DNA of 12,912 nucleotides from DATFUL01 sp041499035 (GTDB taxonomy: Bacteria; Patescibacteriota; Microgenomatia; UBA8517), in contig JBGQJK010000025.1 of assembly GCA_041499035.1 (NCBI GenBank), positions 1 through 12,912 on the forward strand, given 5' to 3'. Positions 1-5,527 of the stretch are shown here, in pieces (position 1 is the stretch's first letter; every line of letters begins with the position of its first letter). The position numbers and the translations under genes are program-made. The notes below the pieces were generated by a model. That model did no database searches. It saw nothing but the letters and a program-made list of their open reading frames with translations, and had not been told where the DNA came from.

Positions 1-134
1 CTGATGACATCGACCTAATTCATTCTCTGGTAAAAGACGGTTTTAACTTTCAAAGAGTTATTACATCACGAGATTTAAATCCCGATTCTAGCTCGTTTGG
101 ACAATACAACGTTAAGATACGGAAAAAGTCCTAA
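1..134 (+). CDS. C-terminal fragment of an unidentified protein
   Basis: The frame with codons beginning at position 3 is open from the window edge to a TAA stop at 132-134 and gives about 43 residues starting DDIDLIHSL. The tail is hydrophilic and ends in a basic run (VKIRKKS), so it is probably a cytosolic or peripheral C-terminus. No domain can be recognised from so little sequence and no function is proposed. The next gene has its own promoter 54 bases downstream, and the first copy of a 32-bp repeat lies in the spacer, so this gene is probably a separate transcription unit. Confidence 0.6.
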   Translation, partial: DDIDLIHSLVKDGFNFQRVITSRDLNPDSSSFGQYNVKIRKKS

Positions 135-150
135 AGATTTTTTAAATAGT

Positions 151-182
151 AATAGGTTCTGATGCAGCTCATCAGGTTGAGC
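151..182 (+). repeat. 32-bp stem-loop repeat, copy A
   Basis: The copy has the constant left part AATAGGTTCTGAT, a variable centre, and the right part CATCAGGTTGAGC. CTGAT and ATCAG are complementary and enclose a 7-nt loop; in this copy the stem extends to six pairs (CTGATG/CATCAG). It matches copy B at 26 of 32 positions, and the differences cluster in the loop. It sits between the fragment ending at 134 and the TATAAT box at 191. Confidence 0.75.
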
Positions 183-187
183 AAGTT

Positions 188-196
188 TGGTATAAT
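188..196 (+). promoter_or_regulatory. Extended -10 promoter of the 203 gene
   Basis: TGG followed by TATAAT (191-196) lies 6 nt before the ATG at 203. A transcript starting at the usual distance from this box would begin at or next to the ATG, so it would be leaderless. There is no Shine-Dalgarno sequence and no recognisable -35 box. Confidence 0.65.
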
Positions 197-202
197 CAAC
201 TT

Positions 203-511
203 ATGTCTAAGAACCCTATTATTAATGCCCTGAGCGCTTCAGCGTATATCTTCCTCGGTGTCACGGTTATGACCTTCGTAACTCAGTCATTAAAAAACAA
301 GCCTGACAATACCTTTTTTGCTCCGATTGTCGTTCTTTCGCTTCTCACCCTTTCGGTTGCAATAATGGCATTTCTGTTTTTTTATCAACCACTTCAGTTG
401 TTTATTGAAGGGAAGAAAAAAGAAGCAGTTAACTTATTTGTTAAAACCGTTGGTATCTTCGCAGCTATTACGGCTGTAGTTTTGATTCTGCTTTTTTCCG
501 GTTTAATTTAG
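203..511 (+). CDS. Small three-helix membrane protein, unknown function
   Basis: The 102-residue product has three strongly hydrophobic stretches at about residues 8-28, 38-62 and 81-102, so it should be an integral membrane protein with almost no soluble part. A short basic loop (EGKKKEA, about 69-75) between the second and third helices suggests that loop faces the cytoplasm. No catalytic motif is visible and I do not recognise a named family. The start is ATG at 203, placed 6 nt after an extended -10 box, with no Shine-Dalgarno site. The next gene begins 3 nt after the stop, so the two are probably co-transcribed at least in part. Confidence 0.75.
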   Translation: MSKNPIINALSASAYIFLGVTVMTFVTQSLKNKPDNTFFAPIVVLSLLTLSVAIMAFLFFYQPLQLFIEGKKKEAVNLFVKTVGIFAAITAVVLILLFSGLI

Positions 512-514
512 ATT

Positions 515-940
515 ATGAATAATAATCCGGTTAAAGAAAAATCAGAGCCCAAAGTGCCAATGGATTTCCGCAAAGCCCTCGCGGCTGCTCCCTTAGTAGA
601 AGCGGTGTGGAGGAGTCTCACACCACTCGCGCGCTGGGATTTTATTATTTGGATAGACGCGGCCAAACAATCGGAGACGCGTAAACGACGGATTGAGAGA
701 GCCTGTTCGATGCTTACAGCGGGGAAAAGGCGCCCTTGCTGCTTTACAATAGTCCCAACCGATCTTTATAAAGCTCTCGAGACCAATCCGAAAGCGAAGG
801 TAGCATGGAGGGATCTTGGGCCGTCCGCTAGACGTGACTTTGTAAGTTGGATAGACTCAGCCAGGGAACCAGAGGCAAATAAAAGCCGGATCGCGAAAGC
901 CTGCGTGCTACTTGCGGAAGGAAAGGGATTAATCGATTAG
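515..940 (+). CDS. Tandem OmdA (YdeI C-terminal) domain protein
   Basis: The 141-residue protein is two copies of one roughly 60-residue unit, at about residues 16-75 and 79-141. Each copy follows the pattern DxxKAL..P.....W..L.P.AR.DF..WID.A...E..K.RI..AC..L..GK. This resembles the OmdA domain (Pfam PF13376) that forms the C-terminal half of YdeI-type proteins, linked in the literature to bacteriocin or antimicrobial-peptide protection. The molecular role is unknown, and the usual N-terminal DUF1801 half is absent here. The second copy keeps the WID core but varies the following TR motif. The stretch counted at 541-720 is about 54% GC, well above some neighbouring stretches, which hints at a different origin. 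The ATG lies 3 nt after the upstream stop; a weak TTTAAT box (502-507) 7 nt upstream could also drive it. Confidence 0.75.
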   Translation: MNNNPVKEKSEPKVPMDFRKALAAAPLVEAVWRSLTPLARWDFIIWIDAAKQSETRKRRIERACSMLTAGKRRPCCFTIVPTDLYKALETNPKAKVAWRDLGPSARRDFVSWIDSAREPEANKSRIAKACVLLAEGKGLID

Positions 941-961
941 TACAAATCGAAGAGGTAATAA

Positions 962-990
962 AATAGGTTCGAGCGCGGGTTCCGTAGCTC
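962..990 (+). repeat. Partial or degenerate match to the spacer repeat (copy D)
   Basis: AATAGGTTC at 962-970 matches the first nine bases of the 32-bp repeat exactly. The sequence then diverges but keeps a short self-complementary pair (GAGC at 971-974, GCTC at 987-990). It lies in the 106-base spacer between the OmdA protein and the GH16 gene. Only the left end matches, so this assignment is tentative. Confidence 0.35.
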
Positions 991-1024
991 TAAAAAACTC
1001 TTCTTGGATGACACAAAGGAACGG

Positions 1025-1030
1025 TATACT
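1025..1030 (+). promoter_or_regulatory. -10 box (TATACT) of the GH16 gene
   Basis: TATACT lies 8 nt before an ATG at 1039 and 16 nt before the GH16 ATG at 1047. TTGGAT at 1004-1009, 15 nt upstream, is a weak -35 candidate. No Shine-Dalgarno sequence lies between box and start. Confidence 0.5.
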
Positions 1031-1038
1031 ATAAGAGT

Positions 1039-1050
1039 ATGCCCATATGA
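1039..1050 (+). CDS. Possible three-codon upstream ORF (MPI) overlapping the GH16 start
   Basis: ATG-CCC-ATA-TGA begins 8 nt after TATACT, where leaderless genes in this window start. Its stop codon overlaps the GH16 start codon in the four bases ATGA (1047-1050). Such an overlap could hand ribosomes from a leaderless minigene to the GH16 frame. It may equally be chance, since a 12-base frame carries no coding signal. Confidence 0.2.
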   Translation: MPI

Positions 1051-1904
1051 AGAAACATATTTTTCTTCTTCTTTTTGCACTTGTCACAGTATCTATAGGT
1101 ATTAAAACTAAAGAAGTCTTTGCTGCAGTTCTTCCTGTTGGACAATCGGGGAGTTGGAATTTAATTTTCTCGGATGAATTTGAGGGAACTTCTCTCGATA
1201 CAAATAAATGGGCACCCTGTTATTGGTGGAATAGTAGTGGGTGTACGAATCCCGGGAACGCGGAGCTCGAGTGGTATCTTCCACAAAACATAGGCCTTTC
1301 AGGAGGAATTTTAAGTCTCACTGCCAGAAAACAGACGATAGTAGCATCGGATGGTAAAACATACAACTATACGTCGGGGATGATTACCACGGATAGACTA
1401 ACCTCGGATGTCAATACTCCGCCAAAATTTTCCTATAGGTATGGTTATGCGGAAATGCGAGCCAAAGTCCCCAAAGGGGCAGGTATATGGCCGGCTTTTT
1501 GGATGATCCCCAAAGACCATTCATGGCCGCCCGAAATAGACGCTATGGAGATATTGGGGAGCGATCCGCTTACATCATATATGACAATTCATTGGGGAGC
1601 TGATTGGACTGTCCATCAGCAAAGTACTCAGTCTTATACCGGACCTGATTTCTCTTCGGGTTGGCATACTTTTGCGGTGGATTGGGAACCGAACGTAGTT
1701 ACGTGGTATATCGACGGAGTACAGCGATATAAGTATACAAACATGGCGAATATCCCTTCAAAAGAGATGTATCTTGTTGCCAATCTGGCAGTGGGCGGTA
1801 ATTGGCCAGGTTCTCCAAACTCAGCTACCATTTTCCCCAGCGACTTCCAGATAGACTATATCAGGGTGTGGCAAAAAGCGGTCCGGACACAATTTCACAA
1901 ATAG
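1047..1904 (+). CDS. Secreted GH16 family endo-beta-glucanase-like enzyme
   Basis: The 285-residue product starts with a signal peptide (MKKH plus a hydrophobic run, likely cleaved after about A26 in VFA). The rest is a single glycoside hydrolase family 16 jelly-roll domain. The family active-site motif ExDxxE is present as EIDAME, with E163 as expected nucleophile, D165 as helper and E168 as acid/base. Typical flanking motifs are also seen: SDEFEG (42-47), YGYAEMRAKVPKG (132-144), WPAFWM (148-153) and the C-terminal DYIRVWQ strand. GH16 enzymes cleave beta-1,3 or mixed beta-1,3/1,4 glucans and related galactans; the motif layout is closest to laminarinase-type members, but the substrate cannot be fixed from sequence. 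It has no binding module or cell-wall anchor, so it is probably released. It is flanked by repeat elements on both sides. Confidence 0.92.
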   Translation: MKKHIFLLLFALVTVSIGIKTKEVFAAVLPVGQSGSWNLIFSDEFEGTSLDTNKWAPCYWWNSSGCTNPGNAELEWYLPQNIGLSGGILSLTARKQTIVASDGKTYNYTSGMITTDRLTSDVNTPPKFSYRYGYAEMRAKVPKGAGIWPAFWMIPKDHSWPPEIDAMEILGSDPLTSYMTIHWGADWTVHQQSTQSYTGPDFSSGWHTFAVDWEPNVVTWYIDGVQRYKYTNMANIPSKEMYLVANLAVGGNWPGSPNSATIFPSDFQIDYIRVWQKAVRTQFHK

Positions 1905-1923
1905 TAACAAGTCAATAAATTGA

Positions 1924-1955
1924 AATAGGTTCTGATATCGTCCATCAGGTGGAGC
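1924..1955 (+). repeat. 32-bp stem-loop repeat, copy B
   Basis: AATAGGTTCTGAT and CATCAGGTGGAGC flank the variable centre. CTGAT/ATCAG form a 5-bp stem around the 7-nt loop ATCGTCC. It matches copy C at 29 of 32 positions. It lies between two converging genes, so it is not tied to a promoter. An outer 6-bp inverted repeat (AAGTCA at 1909-1914, TGACTT at 1960-1965) surrounds this copy. Confidence 0.8.
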
Positions 1956-1967
1956 TGTGTGACTTTA

Positions 1968-2279
1968 CTAATCAATCTTGTTTATATCTATATCTACACC
2001 TATTTGTTGAGCCTTTTTACCGGCTTGGTAAATTCTCACTTCGTGATTAATCTCTCTAGCGATTTGATTAAGGGTGTTGTTAGCCACGGCTTTTCCTGCC
2101 ATTACGACCATATCTATACCAGCGGTTAGCACACTAGCTGTCGCAAAAACCATTCTCGTTTCTGGAAAGAAAAAGGCACTACCCAAAAAAATTGCAGACA
2201 GTCCCGCTCCGACAGCCTCATAATCTCCAGCCCTCCAGCGTAAATTTTCGTCTTGTATCTGATTTAATTCAGAACTCAT
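1968..2279 (-). CDS. Small two-helix membrane protein, unknown function
   Basis: The 103-residue protein has a polar N-terminus (MSSELNQIQDENLRW), two hydrophobic segments at about residues 22-38 and 43-62, and a charged C-terminal half (about 63-103) likely to be helical and soluble. No catalytic or metal-binding motif is seen and no family is recognised. It is the only minus-strand gene in the left part and is bracketed by repeat copies B and C. Its ATG lies 7 nt after a TATAAA box on the minus strand (2292-2287), in keeping with the short-leader or leaderless style of its neighbours. Confidence 0.65.
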   Translation of the reverse strand: MSSELNQIQDENLRWRAGDYEAVGAGLSAIFLGSAFFFPETRMVFATASVLTAGIDMVVMAGKAVANNTLNQIAREINHEVRIYQAGKKAQQIGVDIDINKID

Positions 2280-2333
2280 ATTTTCATTTATAACCTTTTT
2301 TAAAAAAAAAGCAACTTAGTAGTTAGTAGGCAA

Positions 2334-2365
2334 TATAGGTTCTGATACTGTCCATCAGGTGGAGC
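2334..2365 (+). repeat. 32-bp stem-loop repeat, copy C
   Basis: TATAGGTTCTGAT and CATCAGGTGGAGC flank the variable centre; the stem is CTGAT/ATCAG and the 7-nt loop ACTGTCC. It lies in the 124-base spacer between divergent genes, upstream of the TATAAT box at 2392. Nearby flanks TAGTAGGC (about 2325-2331) and GCCAACTA (2364-2371) could extend pairing with one mismatch. The spacer also has an A/T run at 2296-2310. Confidence 0.8.
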
Positions 2366-2388
2366 CAACTAGCCTCAAGATTCTCTTT

Positions 2389-2397
2389 TGATATAAT
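2389..2397 (+). promoter_or_regulatory. Extended -10 promoter of the 2404 gene
   Basis: TGA followed by TATAAT (2392-2397) lies 6 nt before the ATG at 2404. No -35 box or Shine-Dalgarno site is evident, so a leaderless transcript is predicted. Confidence 0.65.
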
Positions 2398-2403
2398 AAG
2401 CCT

Positions 2404-3117
2404 ATGCGTATCACTTCCGATGCTCACGAGAAACTGGAGTCTGCGTACCAGCTTTTACAAGGCGGGACGATTAGCGTAAGCACATTTGAGCATGTATGCA
2501 CGATACTAAAAGGTCTTCATCCCAAGCTGGACGAAAAATTAGATATTTGTTCTAAGGCTTTGGATAATCTGCAAAAGATTGAGAGTGGGGACATAATTGC
2601 GCTTTCGGCAGAAGGACTTCCTGAGGACACTGAGGAAAGAAAAAAACGGAAAAAAGCATTATTATTTTTCATAAATTCTTTTAAAAATCTCAAGAGCGAA
2701 GTAGAAAGAATTGATGCGGAATTCGCACATGAAGGGGCAAGCGGCAATCCCTCGGTTCAAAGTCAACTGACGGCCTCGGGGAGAATTCTTGGCTTTGCAA
2801 AAGGTCCGTTTGGAATTGCTACACTTATTGCCCTTGGTATTGTTGGGTTTTTAATATTGACAAGGCACCCGTCTAAAAATACTTCAATAGTTTCCCCTAA
2901 AGTACAAGTCATTATGTACAATGGCAAGCAAATTCCGGTTAGCCAACTTTATGTTGGTCGCGGATCTGATTGCGATAGTCCCCATTACCATGCGACAACC
3001 GGAAGCGTAACGGCAACTGATGGGACTGTGATACCAGACCCGGAGAATTGTGGATATGGAAAGCTTAAAGATATGCAAGTTACTGAAGTTGAGGTAACCC
3101 CGTCCCCAAATCCTTAA
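2404..3117 (+). CDS. Single-span membrane protein with a Cys/His-rich outer domain
   Basis: The 237-residue protein has a soluble helical N-terminal part (about 1-130, rich in Leu, Lys and Glu and probably partly coiled-coil), one transmembrane helix (about 133-153) and an outer C-terminal domain of about 85 residues. The outer domain carries a compact motif: CDSPHYH, then DGT, then DPENCGYGK, so two cysteines, two histidines and several acidic residues. The cysteines could form a disulfide or the cluster could bind metal; this is inference. No named family is recognised. The C-terminus ends in Pro-rich VTPSPNP. The stop is 3 nt from the stop of the converging next gene, leaving no room for a private terminator. 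Confidence 0.7.
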   Translation: MRITSDAHEKLESAYQLLQGGTISVSTFEHVCTILKGLHPKLDEKLDICSKALDNLQKIESGDIIALSAEGLPEDTEERKKRKKALLFFINSFKNLKSEVERIDAEFAHEGASGNPSVQSQLTASGRILGFAKGPFGIATLIALGIVGFLILTRHPSKNTSIVSPKVQVIMYNGKQIPVSQLYVGRGSDCDSPHYHATTGSVTATDGTVIPDPENCGYGKLKDMQVTEVEVTPSPNP

Positions 3118-3120
3118 AAA

Positions 3121-3321
3121 TTACCCTTTTCCCTTTGAGGCTGCGTATAAATGTCCAAGTAAGGCGATTGCCATGAAGGCTACACCCCAACGAACCGGGT
3201 GAATACCCGCAAGGGGTGAGGCGATAAGAATTCCCACTCCTATTCCACCAATACCATGAACAATTCCATGATATGCCGGATGCTTTTTAAAATAATCTAC
3301 TCCGTTTTTGAAAGCGATCAT
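3121..3321 (-). CDS. Small Gly-rich two-helix membrane protein, unknown function
   Basis: The 66-residue product has two hydrophobic segments (about 18-36 and 44-60) joined by a short loop (AGIHPVRWG) and a basic tail (ASKGKG). The first segment is very rich in glycine (GIVHGIGGIGVGIL), as in tightly packed helices. The length and clean start support a real gene, although short membrane frames can arise by chance. On the minus strand the start is preceded by TTGACT and, 15 nt later, TACTAA, a plausible promoter that leaves a leader of about 5 nt. No function is proposed. Confidence 0.6.
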   Translation of the reverse strand: MIAFKNGVDYFKKHPAYHGIVHGIGGIGVGILIASPLAGIHPVRWGVAFMAIALLGHLYAASKGKG

Positions 3322-3371
3322 CTAACTTAACTTTAGTATTAAGTAACACCAGAAGTCAAGTTTGCAGCCTC

Positions 3372-3380
3372 TGATATACT
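3372..3380 (+). promoter_or_regulatory. Extended -10 promoter of the DUF1801 gene
   Basis: TGA then TATACT (3375-3380), 6 nt before the ATG at 3387. No Shine-Dalgarno site; leaderless start predicted. Confidence 0.6.
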
Positions 3381-3386
3381 TTAAGA

Positions 3387-3749
3387 ATGAAAAAGCCAAG
3401 GGATGTAGATGAATACATTACAAATGCGCCGGGGGAAGTTCAGGGGAGACTGAAGGAACTCCGGAAAGCTATAAAATCGGTTGCGCCCGACGCTTTGGAA
3501 AAAATAAGTTATGGCATGCCGTATTATGGCTATAAAGGCAGATTGGTTTACTTTGCCTACTTCAAAAAACACATTGGGGTTTATTTGACTCCTCCAATCA
3601 CGGAGATGTTTAAAGAGGAACTAAAAGATTACGAAACTCACATGGCTACAATCCGCTTTCCACATGACAAAAAACTCCCCATAGCACTAATTAAAAAACT
3701 GGTCAAAGCGCGTGTTAAATTGAACGAAGAAGCCGAAAAGAAAAAATAG
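3387..3749 (+). CDS. DUF1801 family protein (YdhG-like)
   Basis: The 120-residue protein matches the DUF1801 fold (Pfam PF08818). It has the N-terminal VDEYI..AP.EVQ.RL.ELRKAI segment, the ISYGMPYYGYKGRLVYFAYFKKHIGVYL core at about residues 40-68, and a helical Lys/Arg-rich C-terminus with a regularly spaced LIKKLVKARVK segment. Members have a frataxin-like fold; B. subtilis YdhG has been described as an iron chaperone, but the role of most members is unknown. The canonical YdeI architecture joins DUF1801 to an OmdA domain; here the OmdA part sits in a separate gene 2.5 kb upstream. The topoisomerase gene follows after 27 nt and has its own -10 box. Confidence 0.85.
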   Translation: MKKPRDVDEYITNAPGEVQGRLKELRKAIKSVAPDALEKISYGMPYYGYKGRLVYFAYFKKHIGVYLTPPITEMFKEELKDYETHMATIRFPHDKKLPIALIKKLVKARVKLNEEAEKKK

Positions 3750-3761
3750 ATTTCTCCAAAC

Positions 3762-3770
3762 TGATACACT
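3762..3770 (+). promoter_or_regulatory. Extended -10 promoter of the topoisomerase gene
   Basis: TGA then TACACT (3765-3770), 6 nt before a GTG start codon at 3777. The conserved 6-nt spacing is the main support for choosing GTG as the start. Confidence 0.55.
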
Positions 3771-3776
3771 GTAATT

Positions 3777-4781
3777 GTGTCCCAAATTCACTATCGTAAA
3801 GATACTGATCTTCCCTGGCGTAGATTAAAAAAAGGTGAGGATTTTATTTTTGTTAATGAAAAGGGAAAGCGCATTGGTAAGACTGCGAGAAAGCGTGTAC
3901 AAGGCTTGGCAATTCCCCCCGGCTGGCGCGATGTTGTAGTCAGCGCCGATCCTTGGGACTATGTTCAGGCAATAGGAATTGATGCCAAAGGACGAAAACA
4001 ATACATATATCACCCCGAATGGATAAAGCGTAATCAGGAACACAAATTTGATCAAATGATTAGCTTTGGCGAGCGTCTCCCCACACTCCGGAAAGCGGTA
4101 AAGGCCCACATGAACGAACGAAGGCTTTCAAAAGACCGCGTTATTGCAACTGTAATTTGGCTTTTGGAGCACACCTTCATTCGTGTTGGGAATAAAGAAT
4201 CTGCCGAGGAAAACCAGTCGTACGGACTTACGACCATGCGCGAAAAACATATAGAAGTAAAAGGAAATACTCTGAAATTTAGTTTTGAAGGGAAAAGCGG
4301 GGTTTATCACGACCTTGATGTGACAAATGAAAGAGTGGCTAAAAATGTAAGAGCTTGCCTGGACATTCCGGGATATGAACTTTTTCAATATTTGGATGAT
4401 ATCGGAAATAAACAAGTAGTGGATTCAGAGAATGTAAATGATTATCTTGAGATGTATACCGGAGCGGACTTTTCCGCAAAAGATTTTCGAACTTGGGGCG
4501 GAAGCGTTATGGCGGGGGACTCACTTTACAAAAAAGGAAACGCAAAGGACGAAAATGATCTCAAAACTAACATTTCTGAAGTTGTCACGGTAGTTTCAAC
4601 CCATTTAGGTAATACCGAGAGAGTATGCAGAGAATATTATATTCACCCCGCAATAATAAAATCCTATGAAAGGGACATTTTAGTTCCGCATTTTGAAAGA
4701 TCATACGCCAGAAAATCGGTAAAGAAACTTAGGCTGACCCCTCAGGAATATGCAACATGGAGTTTGATTAAAGATTCTTGA
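3777..4781 (+). CDS. DNA topoisomerase IB (poxvirus/Deinococcus type)
   Basis: The 334-residue enzyme relaxes supercoils of either sign by nicking one strand through a 3'-phosphotyrosine. The bacterial/poxvirus TopIB catalytic set is intact: R136 in IRVGN, K173 in EGKSG, R238 in FRTWGG, H276/N279 in THLGNT, and the nucleophile Y288 just before IHP. The N-terminal domain (about 1-90, with IPPGW and the YIYHP motif) matches the DNA-clamp half of the family, and the length is typical of bacterial members. The start is GTG at 3777, supported by the -10 box 6 nt upstream. The TGA stop directly abuts the stop of the converging PAS gene with no base between. TopIB is patchily distributed in bacteria, so horizontal gain is plausible. 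Function is confident; cellular role is not, since the main topoisomerases lie outside the window. Confidence 0.95.
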   Translation: MSQIHYRKDTDLPWRRLKKGEDFIFVNEKGKRIGKTARKRVQGLAIPPGWRDVVVSADPWDYVQAIGIDAKGRKQYIYHPEWIKRNQEHKFDQMISFGERLPTLRKAVKAHMNERRLSKDRVIATVIWLLEHTFIRVGNKESAEENQSYGLTTMREKHIEVKGNTLKFSFEGKSGVYHDLDVTNERVAKNVRACLDIPGYELFQYLDDIGNKQVVDSENVNDYLEMYTGADFSAKDFRTWGGSVMAGDSLYKKGNAKDENDLKTNISEVVTVVSTHLGNTERVCREYYIHPAIIKSYERDILVPHFERSYARKSVKKLRLTPQEYATWSLIKDS

Positions 4782-5177
4782 TTATTTCTTTTCGCTGATG
4801 AAGTGGATAACAAAAACCTCTCCACGATATGTAATGGGGGTCATAATAACACTAGTCTTTATTTTATGGCCGTCTTTTTTGACAAAAGTTGCCTCAAGAC
4901 TTGAAGATTTAAACTTGCGGGAGGCACCCATATAGGCTTTTATGACTTTTGGCTGGTCTTTCTTTTCAACATCACTAACGGGGTAAAGGTTAGCAACCCA
5001 CTCTTGAGGAGATTTATAGCCAAGCATCTTGGCGAACTTTTGGTTGCAGATTTTGTGCTCATCATCCAGATAAATGTAAATTGCCTGAGGAGACTTGGAC
5101 AGAACCGGTTTAAAAAGCTCCGCTATTTCTTTAATGAGGTGTTCGTGATGAGGACTGTGGGCCATATTGCTGTTCAT
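4782..5177 (-). CDS. Single-domain PAS protein
   Basis: The product (131 residues from ATG at 5177) is essentially one PAS domain after a His-rich N-terminus (MAHSPHHEH). Visible PAS features are the strand with SPQAIYIYLDDEH, the N-box-like KICNQKFAKMLGY, the mid-region helix and the terminal strands with TFVKKDGHKIKTSVIMTPI and FVIHFISEKK. There is no kinase, GGDEF or HTH domain, so it would be a stand-alone sensor or adaptor; no ligand can be predicted. An in-frame TTG at 5204 would add nine residues and lies 5 nt after a minus-strand TATAGC box, as expected for a leaderless start. The ATG has only a weak purine-rich AAGAAG upstream. Either start is possible. It is divergent from the DUF2795-like gene, and the two -10 boxes overlap. 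Confidence 0.8.
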   Translation of the reverse strand: MNSNMAHSPHHEHLIKEIAELFKPVLSKSPQAIYIYLDDEHKICNQKFAKMLGYKSPQEWVANLYPVSDVEKKDQPKVIKAYMGASRKFKSSSLEATFVKKDGHKIKTSVIMTPITYRGEVFVIHFISEKK

Positions 5178-5209
5178 GATAATGCTTCTTGTGGATAGAT
5201 ACAAGAGTC

Positions 5210-5217
5210 GCTATAGT
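5210..5217. promoter_or_regulatory. Candidate overlapping divergent -10 boxes (PAS / DUF2795 genes)
   Basis: The palindrome CTATAG (5211-5216) gives TATAGT on the plus strand (5212-5217) and TATAGC on the minus strand (5215-5210). The minus-strand box lies 5 nt from the TTG at 5204; the plus-strand box would give a leader of about 44 nt ahead of the ATG at 5268. Neither box is a perfect consensus. Confidence 0.4.
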
Positions 5218-5250
5218 GTGCTATTCGAGTTCTAAATGGAACTTTTTTGA

Positions 5251-5260
5251 AAGGGGGTGA
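5251..5260 (+). promoter_or_regulatory. Strong Shine-Dalgarno site of the DUF2795-like gene
   Basis: AAGGGGGTGA matches AAGGAGGTGA, the complement of the 16S rRNA tail, at nine of ten positions and ends 7 nt before the ATG at 5268. It is the only strong Shine-Dalgarno match seen at a gene start in the window. Confidence 0.8.
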
Positions 5261-5267
5261 CTAAAAT

Positions 5268-5459
5268 ATGACTAATAAAACACAAGCAATTGAACATCTT
5301 AAAACCCATCAAAAATATCCTGCGACAAGGGCGCAACTTATGGCCGAATGCAACGGATTATCCGATTTTTCTGAAGAAGATAAAAAAGAATTTGCCAAAG
5401 GTTTACCGGAAGGAACATACAATTCAGCAGGCGAGGTTATGGCTGCACTTGGTTTGTAA
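5268..5459 (+). CDS. Small DUF2795-like protein
   Basis: The 63-residue protein resembles DUF2795 domains. Those carry a YPAT...L...A motif followed by a short helix, then LP...Y.S..EV..ALG; here the matching parts are KYPATRAQLMAECNG, FAKGLPEGTYNSAGEV and MAALGL. The fold is probably a small helical bundle. The biochemical role of DUF2795 is unknown to me. Unlike its neighbours this gene has a near-perfect Shine-Dalgarno sequence and a predicted leader, which suggests high or separately controlled translation. A hairpin-forming sequence follows the stop directly. It is divergent from the PAS gene, so co-regulation is possible. Confidence 0.75.
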   Translation: MTNKTQAIEHLKTHQKYPATRAQLMAECNGLSDFSEEDKKEFAKGLPEGTYNSAGEVMAALGL

Positions 5460-5460
5460 A

Positions 5461-5489
5461 AGTTCGGTTGTGAAAAGCCGTGTGGAACT
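5461..5489 (+). terminator. Candidate 3' hairpin after the DUF2795-like gene
   Basis: AGTT-CGGTT (5461-5469) can pair with AGCCG (5476-5480) and AACT (5486-5489), giving nine pairs with one G-U wobble, a six-base loop and a five-base bulge. No U-run follows, so it is not a classic intrinsic terminator. It could be a 3' stabilising structure. Confidence 0.3.
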
Positions 5490-5527
5490 AATAGGGCTAT
5501 GTAGTAAATAGTTTGATTGTAGGCTCT

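Noticed and set aside
962..990. GGTTCGAGC resembles a tRNA T-loop.
   Set aside because: No acceptor, D or anticodon arms can be built around it and the T-stem does not pair.
1634..1831. Minus-strand open frame within the GH16 gene.
   Set aside because: It is fully inside a confidently assigned gene, has no own promoter or recognisable protein features; the same holds for the other long antisense frames in topoisomerase, epmA and efp.
151..2365. Repeats as integron attC sites.
   Set aside because: The arms do not contain the GTTRRRY / RYYYAAC core pair, and the genes carry their own promoters in mixed orientation.
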